Assembly (NCBI GenBank): GCA_965228575.1
Contig: CBDDHW010000070.1
Coordinates: 46,952 to 110,951, forward strand
Length of the DNA stretch: 64,000 nucleotides
From: UBA11612 sp965228575
GTDB taxonomy: Bacteria; Pseudomonadota; Alphaproteobacteria; Rhodospirillales; Rhodospirillaceae
Direction of reading: 5' to 3'
Every line of letters starts with the position of its first letter. Within the stretch, counting starts at the first letter, position 1. Of this stretch, positions 16,528 through 26,360 are shown one piece after another. Both the position numbers and the translations under genes were made by a program. The notes below the pieces were generated by a model. It searched no databases, was not told the origin of the DNA, and worked only from the letters and a program-made list of their open reading frames with translations.

Positions 16528-18183
16528 ATGTCTTCAATTGCTGCGCCGATGAAAAACGTTATTCGCGACCTGTCATCGCCACTGCCCGCGAGTGTTTTCG
16601 TCGCAGCGATATCGGCGCTATACTACGCGACATACATAGACGCCGGGTTCAACTTTAGTGACGCCGGAAACTACGCCCAGATTAGCTATGAACTTTTTCT
16701 TGGCCGGGATGTGCAAGACCTCGCGGTTAGTTATGGCGTGTTGTGGTTCAAGGCCGGAGAGATTTTGTTTCGAACGTTTGGGGTCGACTATTCTCTTATA
16801 AACTTGTTTTTCTATGCCTGCATCACGGTCACCAATATTCTCGTTTTCTATGTCGTATATGCGGTAACACGAAATACATGGATGGCGCTGGGGGCCGCAT
16901 TTGCTGCGGCGTTAGTTCCCGCATTTCCTCCCACTGCGTTCTACGCCTTTTGTATTCTCATAAATGTAGCCGCACAAATACGCATGGCGACGGGGTCATT
17001 GCGATTCAAAGATGCCGCACTTGCTGGACTCATTCTGGCTATCACATTTCAGATTAGGCCAGACTTTGGCTACATCTTTATCGCACCTCTTGCGGCCTTG
17101 ATTGTATTGGCGGCATTTACTGGCGCTGCTCGAGCGATCACCTTGGTTGCTGGAGTCGCGAGCGGATTTCTTGGCACGCTACTGGTGGGAATCGTTGCTG
17201 CGTTCATCGGGGGATACGAAAGCGTATTCTTCCAGCAGCTATTCAGCTATCCGGGGATGATGGCTGCATATTTAGTAGACGGAGTTCGTGCGCTGTTTTT
17301 TGATGCAGCAACGGTGCCAGGGTCCTCAGCTGGATTATTAAAGCGCCCAACTCTTGTAGCCATCTTTTCTGGGGATATGACTCATGCTGCGCTGACAATA
17401 TTGATTTACTTACCAATTGTGATTCTGTTGGTTTTTGCGGTGTGGAACCTGCGCCAATTTCTTCGCTCTGGTCGAGGCGAGTGTTTTACAGCTGGGGCGC
17501 TAGCCATTGTCGTTCTAAGTGGCGCGGCCGCTGCCCTGCCGCACTATTTCTTCTACCGTCCAGATTTGCCGCACATCGCAAACTTCATGCCCGGTTATAT
17601 CGTAATGCTGGCTGTGTTCGCAGTTCAATTACAGGGTCACTATCGTCACTCGGCGCCAAGCTGCTCGCGTGTATTGGCCGCGGGAATCGGAGTCATTTTG
17701 GCTCTGAATCTCGGTATATATATGGCGTTGGGACTCACCAGCCCGGGTACCGGCTCGCGCGCCGTCGCCATTGACCGAACGGAAAAATTTCATGCGGGTA
17801 ACGGCGTTGATGTTTCCGTGACGCCCGCCGAAAAAGACGAGCTGACATTTCTCAGAGACATCGTGTGGGAAAATTCACGAACTGGAGACGAGATTGTCTG
17901 CCTACCGTATTGTCCCGGCATTGCCTTTATGACCGAAAGGCAGATGTTGTTGCGCAACTTCTATGTTGATGACACTGTTCTGGCGGCGCAACCGTATTGG
18001 ATCGACAACGCTATTCGACTAACGCGAAGGGCTCGTCCGCCTGTCATTATTGTCATAGATTGGGCGGTGAATGGGGCCGAGCGGTCTCGTTTTCCGGTTT
18101 GGGCGGACCGCTACGTATCGGCTGCGCAAAATTTATCTCGCAGAGCGATCGTGAACGGCAGTATCACGGTCTATATACTATAA
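16528..18183 (+). CDS. Polytopic membrane protein, putative GT-C glycosyltransferase
   Basis: 551 residues with about eleven hydrophobic segments between residues 20 and 410 and a soluble C-terminal domain of about 130 residues. An acidic first-loop motif (FSDAGNYAQISYE) resembles the first-loop acidic residues of GT-C (GT39/GT83-like) enzymes that use polyprenyl-phosphate sugars, but I cannot name a family. It begins the polysaccharide region, 34 bp before rfbC. Role inferred from topology and neighbours only. Confidence 0.6.
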   Translation: MSSIAAPMKNVIRDLSSPLPASVFVAAISALYYATYIDAGFNFSDAGNYAQISYELFLGRDVQDLAVSYGVLWFKAGEILFRTFGVDYSLINLFFYACITVTNILVFYVVYAVTRNTWMALGAAFAAALVPAFPPTAFYAFCILINVAAQIRMATGSLRFKDAALAGLILAITFQIRPDFGYIFIAPLAALIVLAAFTGAARAITLVAGVASGFLGTLLVGIVAAFIGGYESVFFQQLFSYPGMMAAYLVDGVRALFFDAATVPGSSAGLLKRPTLVAIFSGDMTHAALTILIYLPIVILLVFAVWNLRQFLRSGRGECFTAGALAIVVLSGAAAALPHYFFYRPDLPHIANFMPGYIVMLAVFAVQLQGHYRHSAPSCSRVLAAGIGVILALNLGIYMALGLTSPGTGSRAVAIDRTEKFHAGNGVDVSVTPAEKDELTFLRDIVWENSRTGDEIVCLPYCPGIAFMTERQMLLRNFYVDDTVLAAQPYWIDNAIRLTRRARPPVIIVIDWAVNGAERSRFPVWADRYVSAAQNLSRRAIVNGSITVYIL

Positions 18184-18216
18184 AAATTCAACAAGCTCCG
18201 AAACGTAGAACACGCT

Positions 18217-18750
18217 ATGCCATCGATTATTGAGAGTCTTTCTATTCCTGACGTTAAAATCATTCGTCCCACCAAGCATGAGGACGGACGGGGATTTTTT
18301 TCCGAAACATTTTCTCGGCGTGATTTGGCCAAAACAGCGCTGGACATAGAGTTTGTTCAAGACAACCATGTTCTTTCCGTCCAAAGCGGCACCGTGCGCG
18401 GTCTTCATTTCCAAATTCAACCTTTCGCACAGGGCAAGTTGGTGCGTGTCGCACGGGGCGCTATTTTTGATGTGGCGCTCGATATTCGAGTGGGGTCGCC
18501 CACATTCGGCCAACACGTATCTGCAACGATTTCCGCTGACTCCTGGAACCAAATATTCATCCCGATCGGCTTCGCGCATGGATTGGTAACATTGGAACCC
18601 AATACTGAAGTGCTTTACAAAGTTACGAACTACTACTCATCGGACCACGACAAAGGTGTTTTGTGGAACGATCCTAGCCTTGCAATCGACTGGCCGGTGG
18701 ACGAACAAAACGCCGTACTCTCCCCAGAGACAAAGATCATCCTGTATTAA
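18217..18750 (+). CDS. rfbC: dTDP-4-dehydrorhamnose 3,5-epimerase
   Basis: A 177-residue RmlC-family cupin. GRGFFSETFSRRD, the FVQDNHVLS strand, GTVRGLHFQ (catalytic His) and the FAHGLVTLEPNTEVLYKVTNYYS segment (catalytic Asp/Tyr region) are characteristic. It performs the third step of dTDP-L-rhamnose synthesis. It begins the rfbCBDA set, with 43 bp to rfbB. Confidence 0.95.
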   Translation: MPSIIESLSIPDVKIIRPTKHEDGRGFFSETFSRRDLAKTALDIEFVQDNHVLSVQSGTVRGLHFQIQPFAQGKLVRVARGAIFDVALDIRVGSPTFGQHVSATISADSWNQIFIPIGFAHGLVTLEPNTEVLYKVTNYYSSDHDKGVLWNDPSLAIDWPVDEQNAVLSPETKIILY

Positions 18751-18793
18751 AGGACTTGCCCGAGTATTTTCGATATGCCGCTGAGAGTCCGGC

Positions 18794-19855
18794 ATGAAGG
18801 TGCTCGTGACAGGCGGTGCGGGGTTTATTGGCTCTGCAGTTGTTCGGCAGCTCGTGAGTGAGGTTGGCGCGCAAACTATAAATGTCGATGCTCTGACTTA
18901 CGCGGGCAATTTAGAGTCTGTCGAGCCGGTTGCGTCCAATTCCCATTATCAATTTATTCACGCGAACATTTGCGACCGAGAAAAGATGACATCGCTTTGT
19001 GAAGCGGAGAAACCCGATGTTGTCATGCACCTTGCCGCTGAAAGTCATGTTGATCGATCCATTGATGGGCCAGCCCAATTCATCGAAACTAATGTTGTGG
19101 GGACGTACACGCTATTGGAAGCAGCGCGCGAGTATTGGTCGAATCTACCGGTTAGTCGTAAGGACAGTTTTCGATTCCACCATATTTCAACCGATGAGGT
19201 ATTCGGGTCTTTAGGACCGAACGGGTTATTTACAGAAACCACGCCATATGCGCCAAACTCACCATATTCAGCGTCCAAGGCCTCATCGGACCACCTGGTC
19301 CGCGCTTGGCACCACACTTATGGTTTGCCAGTTGTGATTACCAACTGTTCGAACAACTACGGACCATATCAATTCCCCGAAAAGCTGATCCCGTTGATGA
19401 TCTTGAACGGATTGGAGGGCAAGCCGTTGCCGATTTACGGAAACGGGCTGAACGTGCGTGATTGGCTATATGTTGAAGATCACGCGCGCGCCCTATGGAC
19501 CGTTGTGACAGAAGGTACGGTAGGCGAGGTTTACAATGTTGGCGGGGAAGCGGAAAAAACCAATATTGAGGTTGTGAATGCGATTTGTGACCTTCTCGAT
19601 GAGTTGTCACCGTCAGATACGCCTCGGAAAAGCCTGGTTACATATGTGGATGATCGCCCCGGTCATGACGCTCGGTACGCAATGGACATCTCCAAGATCA
19701 AAACTGAGCTGAATTGGCAACCTTCGGAGACGTTTGAAACAGGATTGCGCAAGACGGTTCAGTGGTACCTCGACAATGCGAGTTGGTGGCAAAAAATCCG
19801 CGAAAGCCGTTATGCAGGTGATCGGCTGGGGTTGACGTCCAGGGTATCGGCGTGA
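18794..19855 (+). CDS. rfbB: dTDP-glucose 4,6-dehydratase
   Basis: A 353-residue extended SDR enzyme. The NAD-binding GGAGFIGSAVVR motif, STDEVFGSLG and the catalytic YSASK (Tyr-x-x-x-Lys) are present. It forms dTDP-4-keto-6-deoxyglucose, the second step of dTDP-L-rhamnose synthesis. The stop overlaps the rfbD start by 4 bp. Confidence 0.96.
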   Translation: MKVLVTGGAGFIGSAVVRQLVSEVGAQTINVDALTYAGNLESVEPVASNSHYQFIHANICDREKMTSLCEAEKPDVVMHLAAESHVDRSIDGPAQFIETNVVGTYTLLEAAREYWSNLPVSRKDSFRFHHISTDEVFGSLGPNGLFTETTPYAPNSPYSASKASSDHLVRAWHHTYGLPVVITNCSNNYGPYQFPEKLIPLMILNGLEGKPLPIYGNGLNVRDWLYVEDHARALWTVVTEGTVGEVYNVGGEAEKTNIEVVNAICDLLDELSPSDTPRKSLVTYVDDRPGHDARYAMDISKIKTELNWQPSETFETGLRKTVQWYLDNASWWQKIRESRYAGDRLGLTSRVSA

Positions 19856-20772
19856 GCGTCGATATTCTGTTGACGGGAGCCGATGGCCAAGTCGGTTGGG
19901 AAATCGCGAGACAGACGCCGCAAGAAGTTACCGTTCAGGCGTTGACACGCGAGCACCTCGATATCACAGATCAGAAGAGCGTTTTGGAAAGCATTGAGTC
20001 GGCTGCACCGAAAGTCGTGATCAACGCCGCGGCGTACACGGCCGTCGATCAAGCTGAGTCTGACGAAAAATGCGCTTTCGAAGTCAATCGCGACGGGCCA
20101 GCGCACCTCGCACATGCTTGCCGAGAACACGACATTCCGCTGATTCATCTATCAACGGATTACGTCTTTGATGGATCTAAATCCGGCCCTTACGTGGAAA
20201 CTGACCGTCCGTCGCCGCTTGGTATTTATGGAAAGAGTAAGCTTGCTGGCGAAGCCGCCGTTCAAGATGAAGGCTGCGCGCATGTGATACTAAGAACCGC
20301 CTGGGTTTATGGTGTGCACGGCAACAATTTTGTCAAAACGATGCTGCGATTAGCTAAGGAACGGCAATCCCTGCAAGTGGTCAATGATCAATTCGGAAGT
20401 CCGACCTTTGCCAAAGATCTTGCGCGCGCCGTCATAGCCATTGCCGAACGCATGATTACCGGCACGCGCCCGCCTGATGGTTTGGGGACGTTTCATTGTG
20501 TTGGAGGCGGGACGACAACATGGCATCAGTTCGCGGCTAAGATTTTTGATATTATTGATTCCACAGGGGCCCACAGTCCCAATATCCAGGCCATCCCTAC
20601 CTCTCAATATCCGACGCCAGCACCCCGCCCGTTGAATTCCATTCTTGATAGCAGCAAGTTAAAGCAAATTTACGGCATTTCACTGCGGCCCTGGGAGCAA
20701 GCTTTGGAAGATATGCTAAATGAAGTCGTGAAAGCTGACGTCAACGTTGGTAATTCTAAAGGCAAATTCTGA
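19852..20772 (+). CDS. rfbD: dTDP-4-dehydrorhamnose reductase
   Basis: A 306-residue SDR of the RmlD type. The nucleotide-binding start LLTGADGQVGWEI, the LSTDYVFDG motif and YGKSKLAGE (catalytic Tyr/Lys) are seen. It makes dTDP-L-rhamnose, the last step of the pathway. The GTG start at 19852 overlaps the rfbB stop (GTGA). Confidence 0.95.
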   Translation: MSVDILLTGADGQVGWEIARQTPQEVTVQALTREHLDITDQKSVLESIESAAPKVVINAAAYTAVDQAESDEKCAFEVNRDGPAHLAHACREHDIPLIHLSTDYVFDGSKSGPYVETDRPSPLGIYGKSKLAGEAAVQDEGCAHVILRTAWVYGVHGNNFVKTMLRLAKERQSLQVVNDQFGSPTFAKDLARAVIAIAERMITGTRPPDGLGTFHCVGGGTTTWHQFAAKIFDIIDSTGAHSPNIQAIPTSQYPTPAPRPLNSILDSSKLKQIYGISLRPWEQALEDMLNEVVKADVNVGNSKGKF

Positions 20773-20780
20773 AAAGTGAT

Positions 20781-21659
20781 ATGGATTTTGATATGAAAGG
20801 GATAATTCTCGCCGGCGGATCAGGGACGCGCCTATACCCGATCACCTACGCTGTTTCGAAGCAGCTTCTGCCGGTTTACGACAAGCCCATGATTTATTAC
20901 CCGCTCAGCACATTGATGCTCGCGGGAATTAAAGACATTCTCGTCATTACCACGCCTCATGACGCGGTGGCATTTGAGCGATTGCTCGGAGACGGGTCGC
21001 GCTGGGGAATAAAGTTGAGTTATGCACAGCAACCGAGCCCTGATGGCCTCGCGCAAGCCTTTATTATTGGTCGGGATTTCATAGGCGATTCGCAGTGTGC
21101 ATTGGTTTTGGGAGACAATATTTTTTACGGCCACGGTCTGACGGAGCATTTGCGAACTGCAGCTAGCCGCAGCGAAGGCGCGACGGTGTTCGCGTACCAA
21201 GTGCGTGATCCAGAGCGGTACGGCATCGTCCATCTCGATGATCAGCACAATCCAATTTCAATTGAAGAGAAGCCTAAATCACCGAAATCAAATTGGGCTG
21301 TGACCGGGCTTTATTTTTTCGACAATGATGTCGTGGATATTGCAGCAGGGCTCAAGCCAAGTGCGCGCGGTGAACTCGAAATAACTGACGTGAATAAAAC
21401 TTACTTAGAGGCCGATCGTTTACGCGTTGAGCGATTGGGCCGAGGATTTGCGTGGTTTGACACCGGGACGTACGATAGTTTGGCGGGCGCCGGACAATTC
21501 GTTCAAACTATTGAGGAACGTCAAGGGTATCGTATCTGCGTTCCCGAAGAAATTGCCTTTTACAACAAGTGGATTGATCGTGCGCAGCTGCTCAAATTGG
21601 GACGTGATCTAGGCAAAAGCAGCTACGGCGCGTATCTCGTTGCGCTCTCGGAGTCTTGA
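20781..21659 (+). CDS. rfbA: Glucose-1-phosphate thymidylyltransferase
   Basis: A 292-residue RmlA enzyme with the nucleotidyltransferase signature LAGGSGTRLYPIT, LVLGDNIFYG and EEKPKSPKSNWAVTGLYF. It starts the dTDP-rhamnose pathway from glucose-1-phosphate and dTTP. The start could be ATG 20781 or ATG 20793 (MKGIILAGG); the second matches the usual family N-terminus. Its last 37 bp overlap the 3' end of the ligase-like gene on the other strand. Confidence 0.96.
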   Translation: MDFDMKGIILAGGSGTRLYPITYAVSKQLLPVYDKPMIYYPLSTLMLAGIKDILVITTPHDAVAFERLLGDGSRWGIKLSYAQQPSPDGLAQAFIIGRDFIGDSQCALVLGDNIFYGHGLTEHLRTAASRSEGATVFAYQVRDPERYGIVHLDDQHNPISIEEKPKSPKSNWAVTGLYFFDNDVVDIAAGLKPSARGELEITDVNKTYLEADRLRVERLGRGFAWFDTGTYDSLAGAGQFVQTIEERQGYRICVPEEIAFYNKWIDRAQLLKLGRDLGKSSYGAYLVALSES

Positions 21660-22858
21660 TTCCCTGGGCTCTTATGAACAACACGTTGGTCAAGACTCAA
21701 AATAAGACTAACGCTGCATGCCATTAATCCGATGACTGCCATCCACCAGCCTTGCCAGACGCCGTAGCTCAGAAGCCAGATCGTTGCTGTAAAACTAATA
21801 GTGCCTGCAATCGCAGCCAGCGCTGTGCGACTAACTGCTGCATTTACAATTCGGCGCAAGATCACACTGATCGTACCGACGAGAAGAATCACCCCAACTA
21901 AACCCAGCTCCAGCCATATCTGGAGCATGCCGTTGTGCGGATGTAGAAAAGTTGACAGCCCTTCGCTTTCAGGAAAAAGGTCGGCTGACGCACCGACAGC
22001 GCGCGCGCTGTCAAAGCCGTATCCGAAAAAAATGTTATTTTGCAGCAGCCCGCCAACATGCTGCCAAATTACAATTCTATATCCCCAGTTGTGATCGACG
22101 TTGTCGGTTAACCACGCATCGAAGTGCATTGTGGATGCAAATGTTGCGAGCGGTCCCCATACGATTGCGAGAATTCCAACGGCTAGAGTTAGAGCCGCAA
22201 AGGCCTTAGTCCGCCCATGCAACACGACTGTGAATGATAACATCCCAAAGATTAGCCCTGCTGGTATGGCATCCATGCGATAGCTGAGACTAAGCGCCAA
22301 GCACACACCCATAAAAACCAAGGGCGGAATCTGGCTCTCGGTTTTTCTCCACAATATCCAAGCGATGAAAAAACTAGCGCAACCCAACAAAACAAGACCG
22401 CCAGAAAGAACGTCGAGTATTTTCTCCGGTGTTTCGAATATCCGGTCAAAGCGGATTAAAAATCCATCGGTCAGCCTTTCGATAAGGAGCAGACTCAACA
22501 ACGCTAAGGCCGCCGCCATTGCGGGACGCTCAAGTTTTCGAACAAACGATTCGGGCGAGTTTCTTAGTCCTGTCGTGAGTACGGCTCCGGCACACATCAA
22601 TGCGAAAACTTTGAACCATGTGGTAAGCGGTGTATGCGGCGCCCAAAATACTGCAGCGAAACTCCAAACGATGAACCCGATACTCAGATAGGCAAGGGCT
22701 GAATGGCGCGCCTCTGCAAAAACGCTGCGCCAATTTATGTTTCGCTGAGCCAGTATAGCGCATGCGCCGTACACCAAAATCACCACGGCGATATCCCGGC
22801 TCCAGGCCACCGCCGGAACGAGGACGAAAGGAAACCAGAGGGCGAATGTTTTAATCAT
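21623..22858 (-). CDS. O-antigen ligase/polymerase-like membrane protein
   Basis: 411 residues with about ten to twelve membrane segments. A large loop contains FLHPHNGMLQIWLELG, resembling the conserved H-N-x-x-L/W-E motif of the Wzy_C / WaaL (O-antigen ligase) family. It could join the exported polysaccharide to a lipid core or polymerise repeats. With a Wzm/Wzt exporter nearby, a ligase function is more likely than a Wzy polymerase. It overlaps the upstream glycosyltransferase gene by 8 bp. Confidence 0.75.
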   Translation of the reverse strand: MIKTFALWFPFVLVPAVAWSRDIAVVILVYGACAILAQRNINWRSVFAEARHSALAYLSIGFIVWSFAAVFWAPHTPLTTWFKVFALMCAGAVLTTGLRNSPESFVRKLERPAMAAALALLSLLLIERLTDGFLIRFDRIFETPEKILDVLSGGLVLLGCASFFIAWILWRKTESQIPPLVFMGVCLALSLSYRMDAIPAGLIFGMLSFTVVLHGRTKAFAALTLAVGILAIVWGPLATFASTMHFDAWLTDNVDHNWGYRIVIWQHVGGLLQNNIFFGYGFDSARAVGASADLFPESEGLSTFLHPHNGMLQIWLELGLVGVILLVGTISVILRRIVNAAVSRTALAAIAGTISFTATIWLLSYGVWQGWWMAVIGLMACSVSLILSLDQRVVHKSPGNQDSESATRYAP

Positions 22859-23921
22859 TGAGGCAGTTTACAAATACGCGGTGTAGTGCGGACGCAGTTG
22901 GAACCGTGTCGTATTTTTCTGCTGCTACTAATCTTGCTTTTTGCCCAATAGTCTCTCGAAGAGTCCCTTCTTGATAAAGCTGAGTAAGCCGCGCGTACCA
23001 ATTGTCTGAAGTCACGCAAAGGTATCCGGTTTCACCATTAGAGATCATATCCTTTGCGATACCGACAGGAGACACCAGAGACGGTATTCCCGCTGCCATG
23101 TATTGAATTATCTTGTACCCGCTTTTCCCCCGGTTCCAGGCGGTATCTTCAAGCGGACACAAACCGACGGCAAGCCGCGGTAAGACGTCTTTCTCGGCGC
23201 GTTCACTCCATGGTACGCAGCTCGCGGGGAAATCTATGAGTTGATTCTCTCCCGCACCAATCAGCGTGCATTGAGCATTGTGCTCTGACAAAAATTTTTT
23301 CAGAGGCTCCTGAATGAGCGGGAGAGATTGCGCAGCCGTTACCGGCGTACCAATCCAACCAATCTCGAAAACGTCCGAGGTTTGGGCATTATTGTTTCTA
23401 TACCGTTTTACATCTACGGCGCTTGGAAGTTCGTGCACGTTCGTCGCGCCTATTTTCCGAGCGTACGCCGCCAAAGTCGGATTCCCGACAACGACCGCAT
23501 CCGCGTTGCGCACGAGATTGTCAATTTTGTCGCTGTAAAGAGCCTGCATCGCCCAATTTGTATTGGTTCTGTAATAAAGGTGATGGGCATCGTCCAAATC
23601 GATCACGATTTTCCGCCCACTTAGGAGCAATTTTTCAAAAATGAACGGTGCGAATGGAAGGATTTCTCGTTGTAACCAAACAATATCAGATTTGGTTTCA
23701 CGCAAAATCACCCACAATCGATTCACCATCGCCGATATAATCATGAGCGGTGATCGAGATTGACCCGCATAAAGTCGAGTGAGGTACTTTTGAGGAAACA
23801 AGGGTGCGACCCGTACGTCCACATCCAACTTTTTGAGATGCGGTATGTATTGCAGAAAGCGTACGCGGCTGCTCGCACCAGTTTCTGAGTATCGGGTGAG
23901 GGCTAGAACCGTAATCGACAT
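22851..23921 (-). CDS. Glycosyltransferase family 4-like protein
   Basis: 356 residues with a GT-B organisation. The N-terminal half has SETGASSRVRFLQYIPHL. The C-terminal half has the donor-binding GWIGTPVTAAQSL strand, WSERAEKDVLPRLAVGLCPLED and the NRGKSGYKIIQYMAAGIPSLVSPVG segment typical of GT4 enzymes. Cytoplasmic. It is followed by the ligase-like gene with an 8-bp overlap and preceded 6 bp upstream by a GT2 gene. Donor and acceptor are unknown. Confidence 0.85.
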   Translation of the reverse strand: MSITVLALTRYSETGASSRVRFLQYIPHLKKLDVDVRVAPLFPQKYLTRLYAGQSRSPLMIISAMVNRLWVILRETKSDIVWLQREILPFAPFIFEKLLLSGRKIVIDLDDAHHLYYRTNTNWAMQALYSDKIDNLVRNADAVVVGNPTLAAYARKIGATNVHELPSAVDVKRYRNNNAQTSDVFEIGWIGTPVTAAQSLPLIQEPLKKFLSEHNAQCTLIGAGENQLIDFPASCVPWSERAEKDVLPRLAVGLCPLEDTAWNRGKSGYKIIQYMAAGIPSLVSPVGIAKDMISNGETGYLCVTSDNWYARLTQLYQEGTLRETIGQKARLVAAEKYDTVPTASALHRVFVNCLND

Positions 23922-23927
23922 AAAAAT

Positions 23928-24893
23928 TTACGCTTTATCTGCGCCGGGCGCGGCCTTGAAACCTTGACCGCGAGCGCTAGAGAAAAGTGAAAGCACAAAT
24001 AGGCGATAAGCTCTGAGCATGTCTCGAACACTAAGAACACCGCCGCCAAAAAAAGCACGAAGCGTACGTGTTGGAAATTCAGCCAACAAAATAGTGATAC
24101 ACAAGATGAACTGTTGAAGACCCCCAAAATGAATGCGCGCGTATGTGATACGGCTACGAGCATGTAAAGCAAGCGCCCGGCCCGCATCTTGCGAGCTCGA
24201 TGTTCTCCCAATATGGATCACGCGAGCGCCTTTGTTATAAAGGCATCCATACCCGGCATTTTGTGCGCGGGCGCACAGGTCAACATCTTCATAGTATAAA
24301 AAGAATCGAGTATCGAAGCCGCCAAGTTCCTCGAACACCGAACGTCGAATAAACAAAGCGGCACCCATAATCTGTCCGACGAACTTACTTTCCTGATGCG
24401 CCTCAAGAGGCAAAAAAGGATATCCAGTCTCCTTAAAAACTACATGAGCGCCAATTGACCGGAGGAGCAAATCGGTCGCTGTTGGTAAACGCGAACTGGA
24501 TGGTAGGACCTGATTGCGCCCGTCCACAATTTCCGGTCCGATAATTCCGGTATCTTTCTGCGCAGGTACGTCAAATTCCCCTATGCAGGTCTTGAGCGCG
24601 CCGGGAAGAAGAGTGGCATCCGGGTTTAGAAATAAAATGATGGGCGCCCGTCCTAGGGCAGCTCCCTGATTGGAGGCGCGGCCGAACCCTGCGTTGCTTG
24701 TATTGTTCACCAATAGGACGTCTTCAGCGGTGGTGAGGTCTTGCGTCAATCGATTATCGTCATCGCCATTATTAATGGCGATGATTTGTACGGACAGGCC
24801 ATCTTGTTCTGCGACGTCTCGCACAGCTCTGACGCAATTCAACGTATGCGCAGCTGACATGTAGTTTACAATGACGATGTCTAGATCCGGCAT
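23928..24893 (-). CDS. Glycosyltransferase family 2 protein (rhamnosyltransferase-like)
   Basis: A 321-residue GT2 enzyme. DIVIVNYMSAAHT begins the nucleotide-binding domain. The DXD-like region is LFLNPDATL, and the catalytic ED motif is in FFLYYEDVDLCARAQ. This pattern is typical of GT2 rhamnosyltransferases and matches the dTDP-rhamnose genes nearby. The C-terminal 50 residues are amphipathic and could contact the membrane. Confidence 0.88.
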   Translation of the reverse strand: MPDLDIVIVNYMSAAHTLNCVRAVRDVAEQDGLSVQIIAINNGDDDNRLTQDLTTAEDVLLVNNTSNAGFGRASNQGAALGRAPIILFLNPDATLLPGALKTCIGEFDVPAQKDTGIIGPEIVDGRNQVLPSSSRLPTATDLLLRSIGAHVVFKETGYPFLPLEAHQESKFVGQIMGAALFIRRSVFEELGGFDTRFFLYYEDVDLCARAQNAGYGCLYNKGARVIHIGRTSSSQDAGRALALHARSRITYARIHFGGLQQFILCITILLAEFPTRTLRAFFGGGVLSVRDMLRAYRLFVLSLFSSARGQGFKAAPGADKA

Positions 24894-24956
24894 TCTCGAC
24901 CGTGTTTGGTTGGTTGATATTTGTGGCGCCGATTGGTGAGCGGCGGTCAGGGGAGT

Positions 24957-26360
24957 CTATGGGATGCCGCGGGACAAATCACGCCTGATGGCGATGCGCT
25001 GCATATCCAACCCCACCAATCCATGCCGGTTCGCGCTTGAGAGAACGTCGAATATCACCGCATCGTGCAGCCAGTGGCGCTGGTCGTGATCCGCCATGGT
25101 GCCGTCCGCGATTGCAACGGTCAGGGAATAACTGCCTTTCGCCAGCGCTGGCCACTTAAATTGAAAGCGCGCAGTGACCCGTTCGCCGGAAGAAAGCGGC
25201 GTTTGAGAAACGTCGTCCCAATAGGTGTTTTCTCCAAGCAGCAGTTGTCCCAATCGATCCTTAATGTAAAAGCCGAAGATTGGCTTGCGCACCGATTCTG
25301 TTGTCTCGACAGAAATATCTAGAGCGACGATTTGACCGTCCCGGACTTGCGTTAGGCGAGTATTTTCGGAGGGGTCATACAGTCCCGCATCGATAATCTG
25401 CGCGCCGCCGTTGCCGAAAGACTCCGCTTCTGCGTTAAACGCCGAGCAACTGGTTGTTCCGGGCTGCGACTCTGCAGGGGGCGCAGAATTTTCGAAAAGA
25501 ATGATGTCCTGTTGATCAGACGTCGCGATTCTTGCTTGCTCGGAAGGCGGGGTGTCTTTGGGTTCATTTGACGGTAATTCCGTCGGACCGTCAAAAAGCG
25601 AGCTGACATATTGCTCGCAAACCCGGATTGCGTCTCCTTCCGCGCGGAGGGTTCCATGATCGAGCCAAAGTGCCCGATCACACAGGCCTGTGACTGCCCC
25701 GATGTCGTGACTTACGAATAAGATAGATCCGGATTTTTTAAACTCTTTGAGATACCGCATACATTTTTGGGTAAACCGTGCATCACCGACAGATAGCGCT
25801 TCATCGATTATCAATAAGTCAGCGTCGACATGGGCGGCGACAGAAAATGCAAGGCGCATGAACATACCACTGGAATACGTGCGCACCGGCCTATCGATAA
25901 ATTCCCCAAGTTCGGAGAACGCAATAATATCGTCCATGCGCGCGCGCACTGCGCGTTCGCTGAGGCCGAGCACAGTTCCGTTAAGAAGAATATTCTCGCG
26001 TCCCGTAAAGTCGGGTTCAAACCCCGCTCCGAGTTCTAACAATGCCGCCACGCGGCCGTGCACGGCAATGTCTCCGCTGCTCGGCGGAATTGTGCCCGTA
26101 ACCACCTGAAGGAGTGTGGACTTCCCCGCGCCGTTTTGGCCGATAATCCCCACCGTCTCGCCGCGTCTAACCTCAAAGGATACGTTTTTTAATGCATCAA
26201 ACTGTGGATACGTTTTCCAAGGCATGAACAAGTGCATAAGCCGTTGGGAAGATCGGGCATAAAGGGTGTACCCCTTGGATACGTTGTGAGCTGTAACAAC
26301 AAACGGCTGTTGCGCGTTCGCTGAGTCTCCCGAGATCGATGTATCCGCGTTAGAGGACAT
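24957..26360 (-). CDS. wzt: ABC transporter ATP-binding protein, Wzt-type with C-terminal extension
   Basis: 467 residues from ATG 26360 (an in-frame start at 26381 adds seven). The ATPase has Walker A GQNGAGKSTLL, YSSGMFMRLAFSVA (signature region) and Walker B LLIIDEALSVGD. A C-terminal domain of about 180 residues is attached, rich in beta strands and ending RRDLSRGIP. This architecture matches Wzt proteins with a C-terminal cargo-binding domain that recognises a modified chain end. It overlaps wzm by 11 bp and works with it to export lipid-linked polysaccharide. Confidence 0.92.
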   Translation of the reverse strand: MSSNADTSISGDSANAQQPFVVTAHNVSKGYTLYARSSQRLMHLFMPWKTYPQFDALKNVSFEVRRGETVGIIGQNGAGKSTLLQVVTGTIPPSSGDIAVHGRVAALLELGAGFEPDFTGRENILLNGTVLGLSERAVRARMDDIIAFSELGEFIDRPVRTYSSGMFMRLAFSVAAHVDADLLIIDEALSVGDARFTQKCMRYLKEFKKSGSILFVSHDIGAVTGLCDRALWLDHGTLRAEGDAIRVCEQYVSSLFDGPTELPSNEPKDTPPSEQARIATSDQQDIILFENSAPPAESQPGTTSCSAFNAEAESFGNGGAQIIDAGLYDPSENTRLTQVRDGQIVALDISVETTESVRKPIFGFYIKDRLGQLLLGENTYWDDVSQTPLSSGERVTARFQFKWPALAKGSYSLTVAIADGTMADHDQRHWLHDAVIFDVLSSANRHGLVGLDMQRIAIRRDLSRGIP

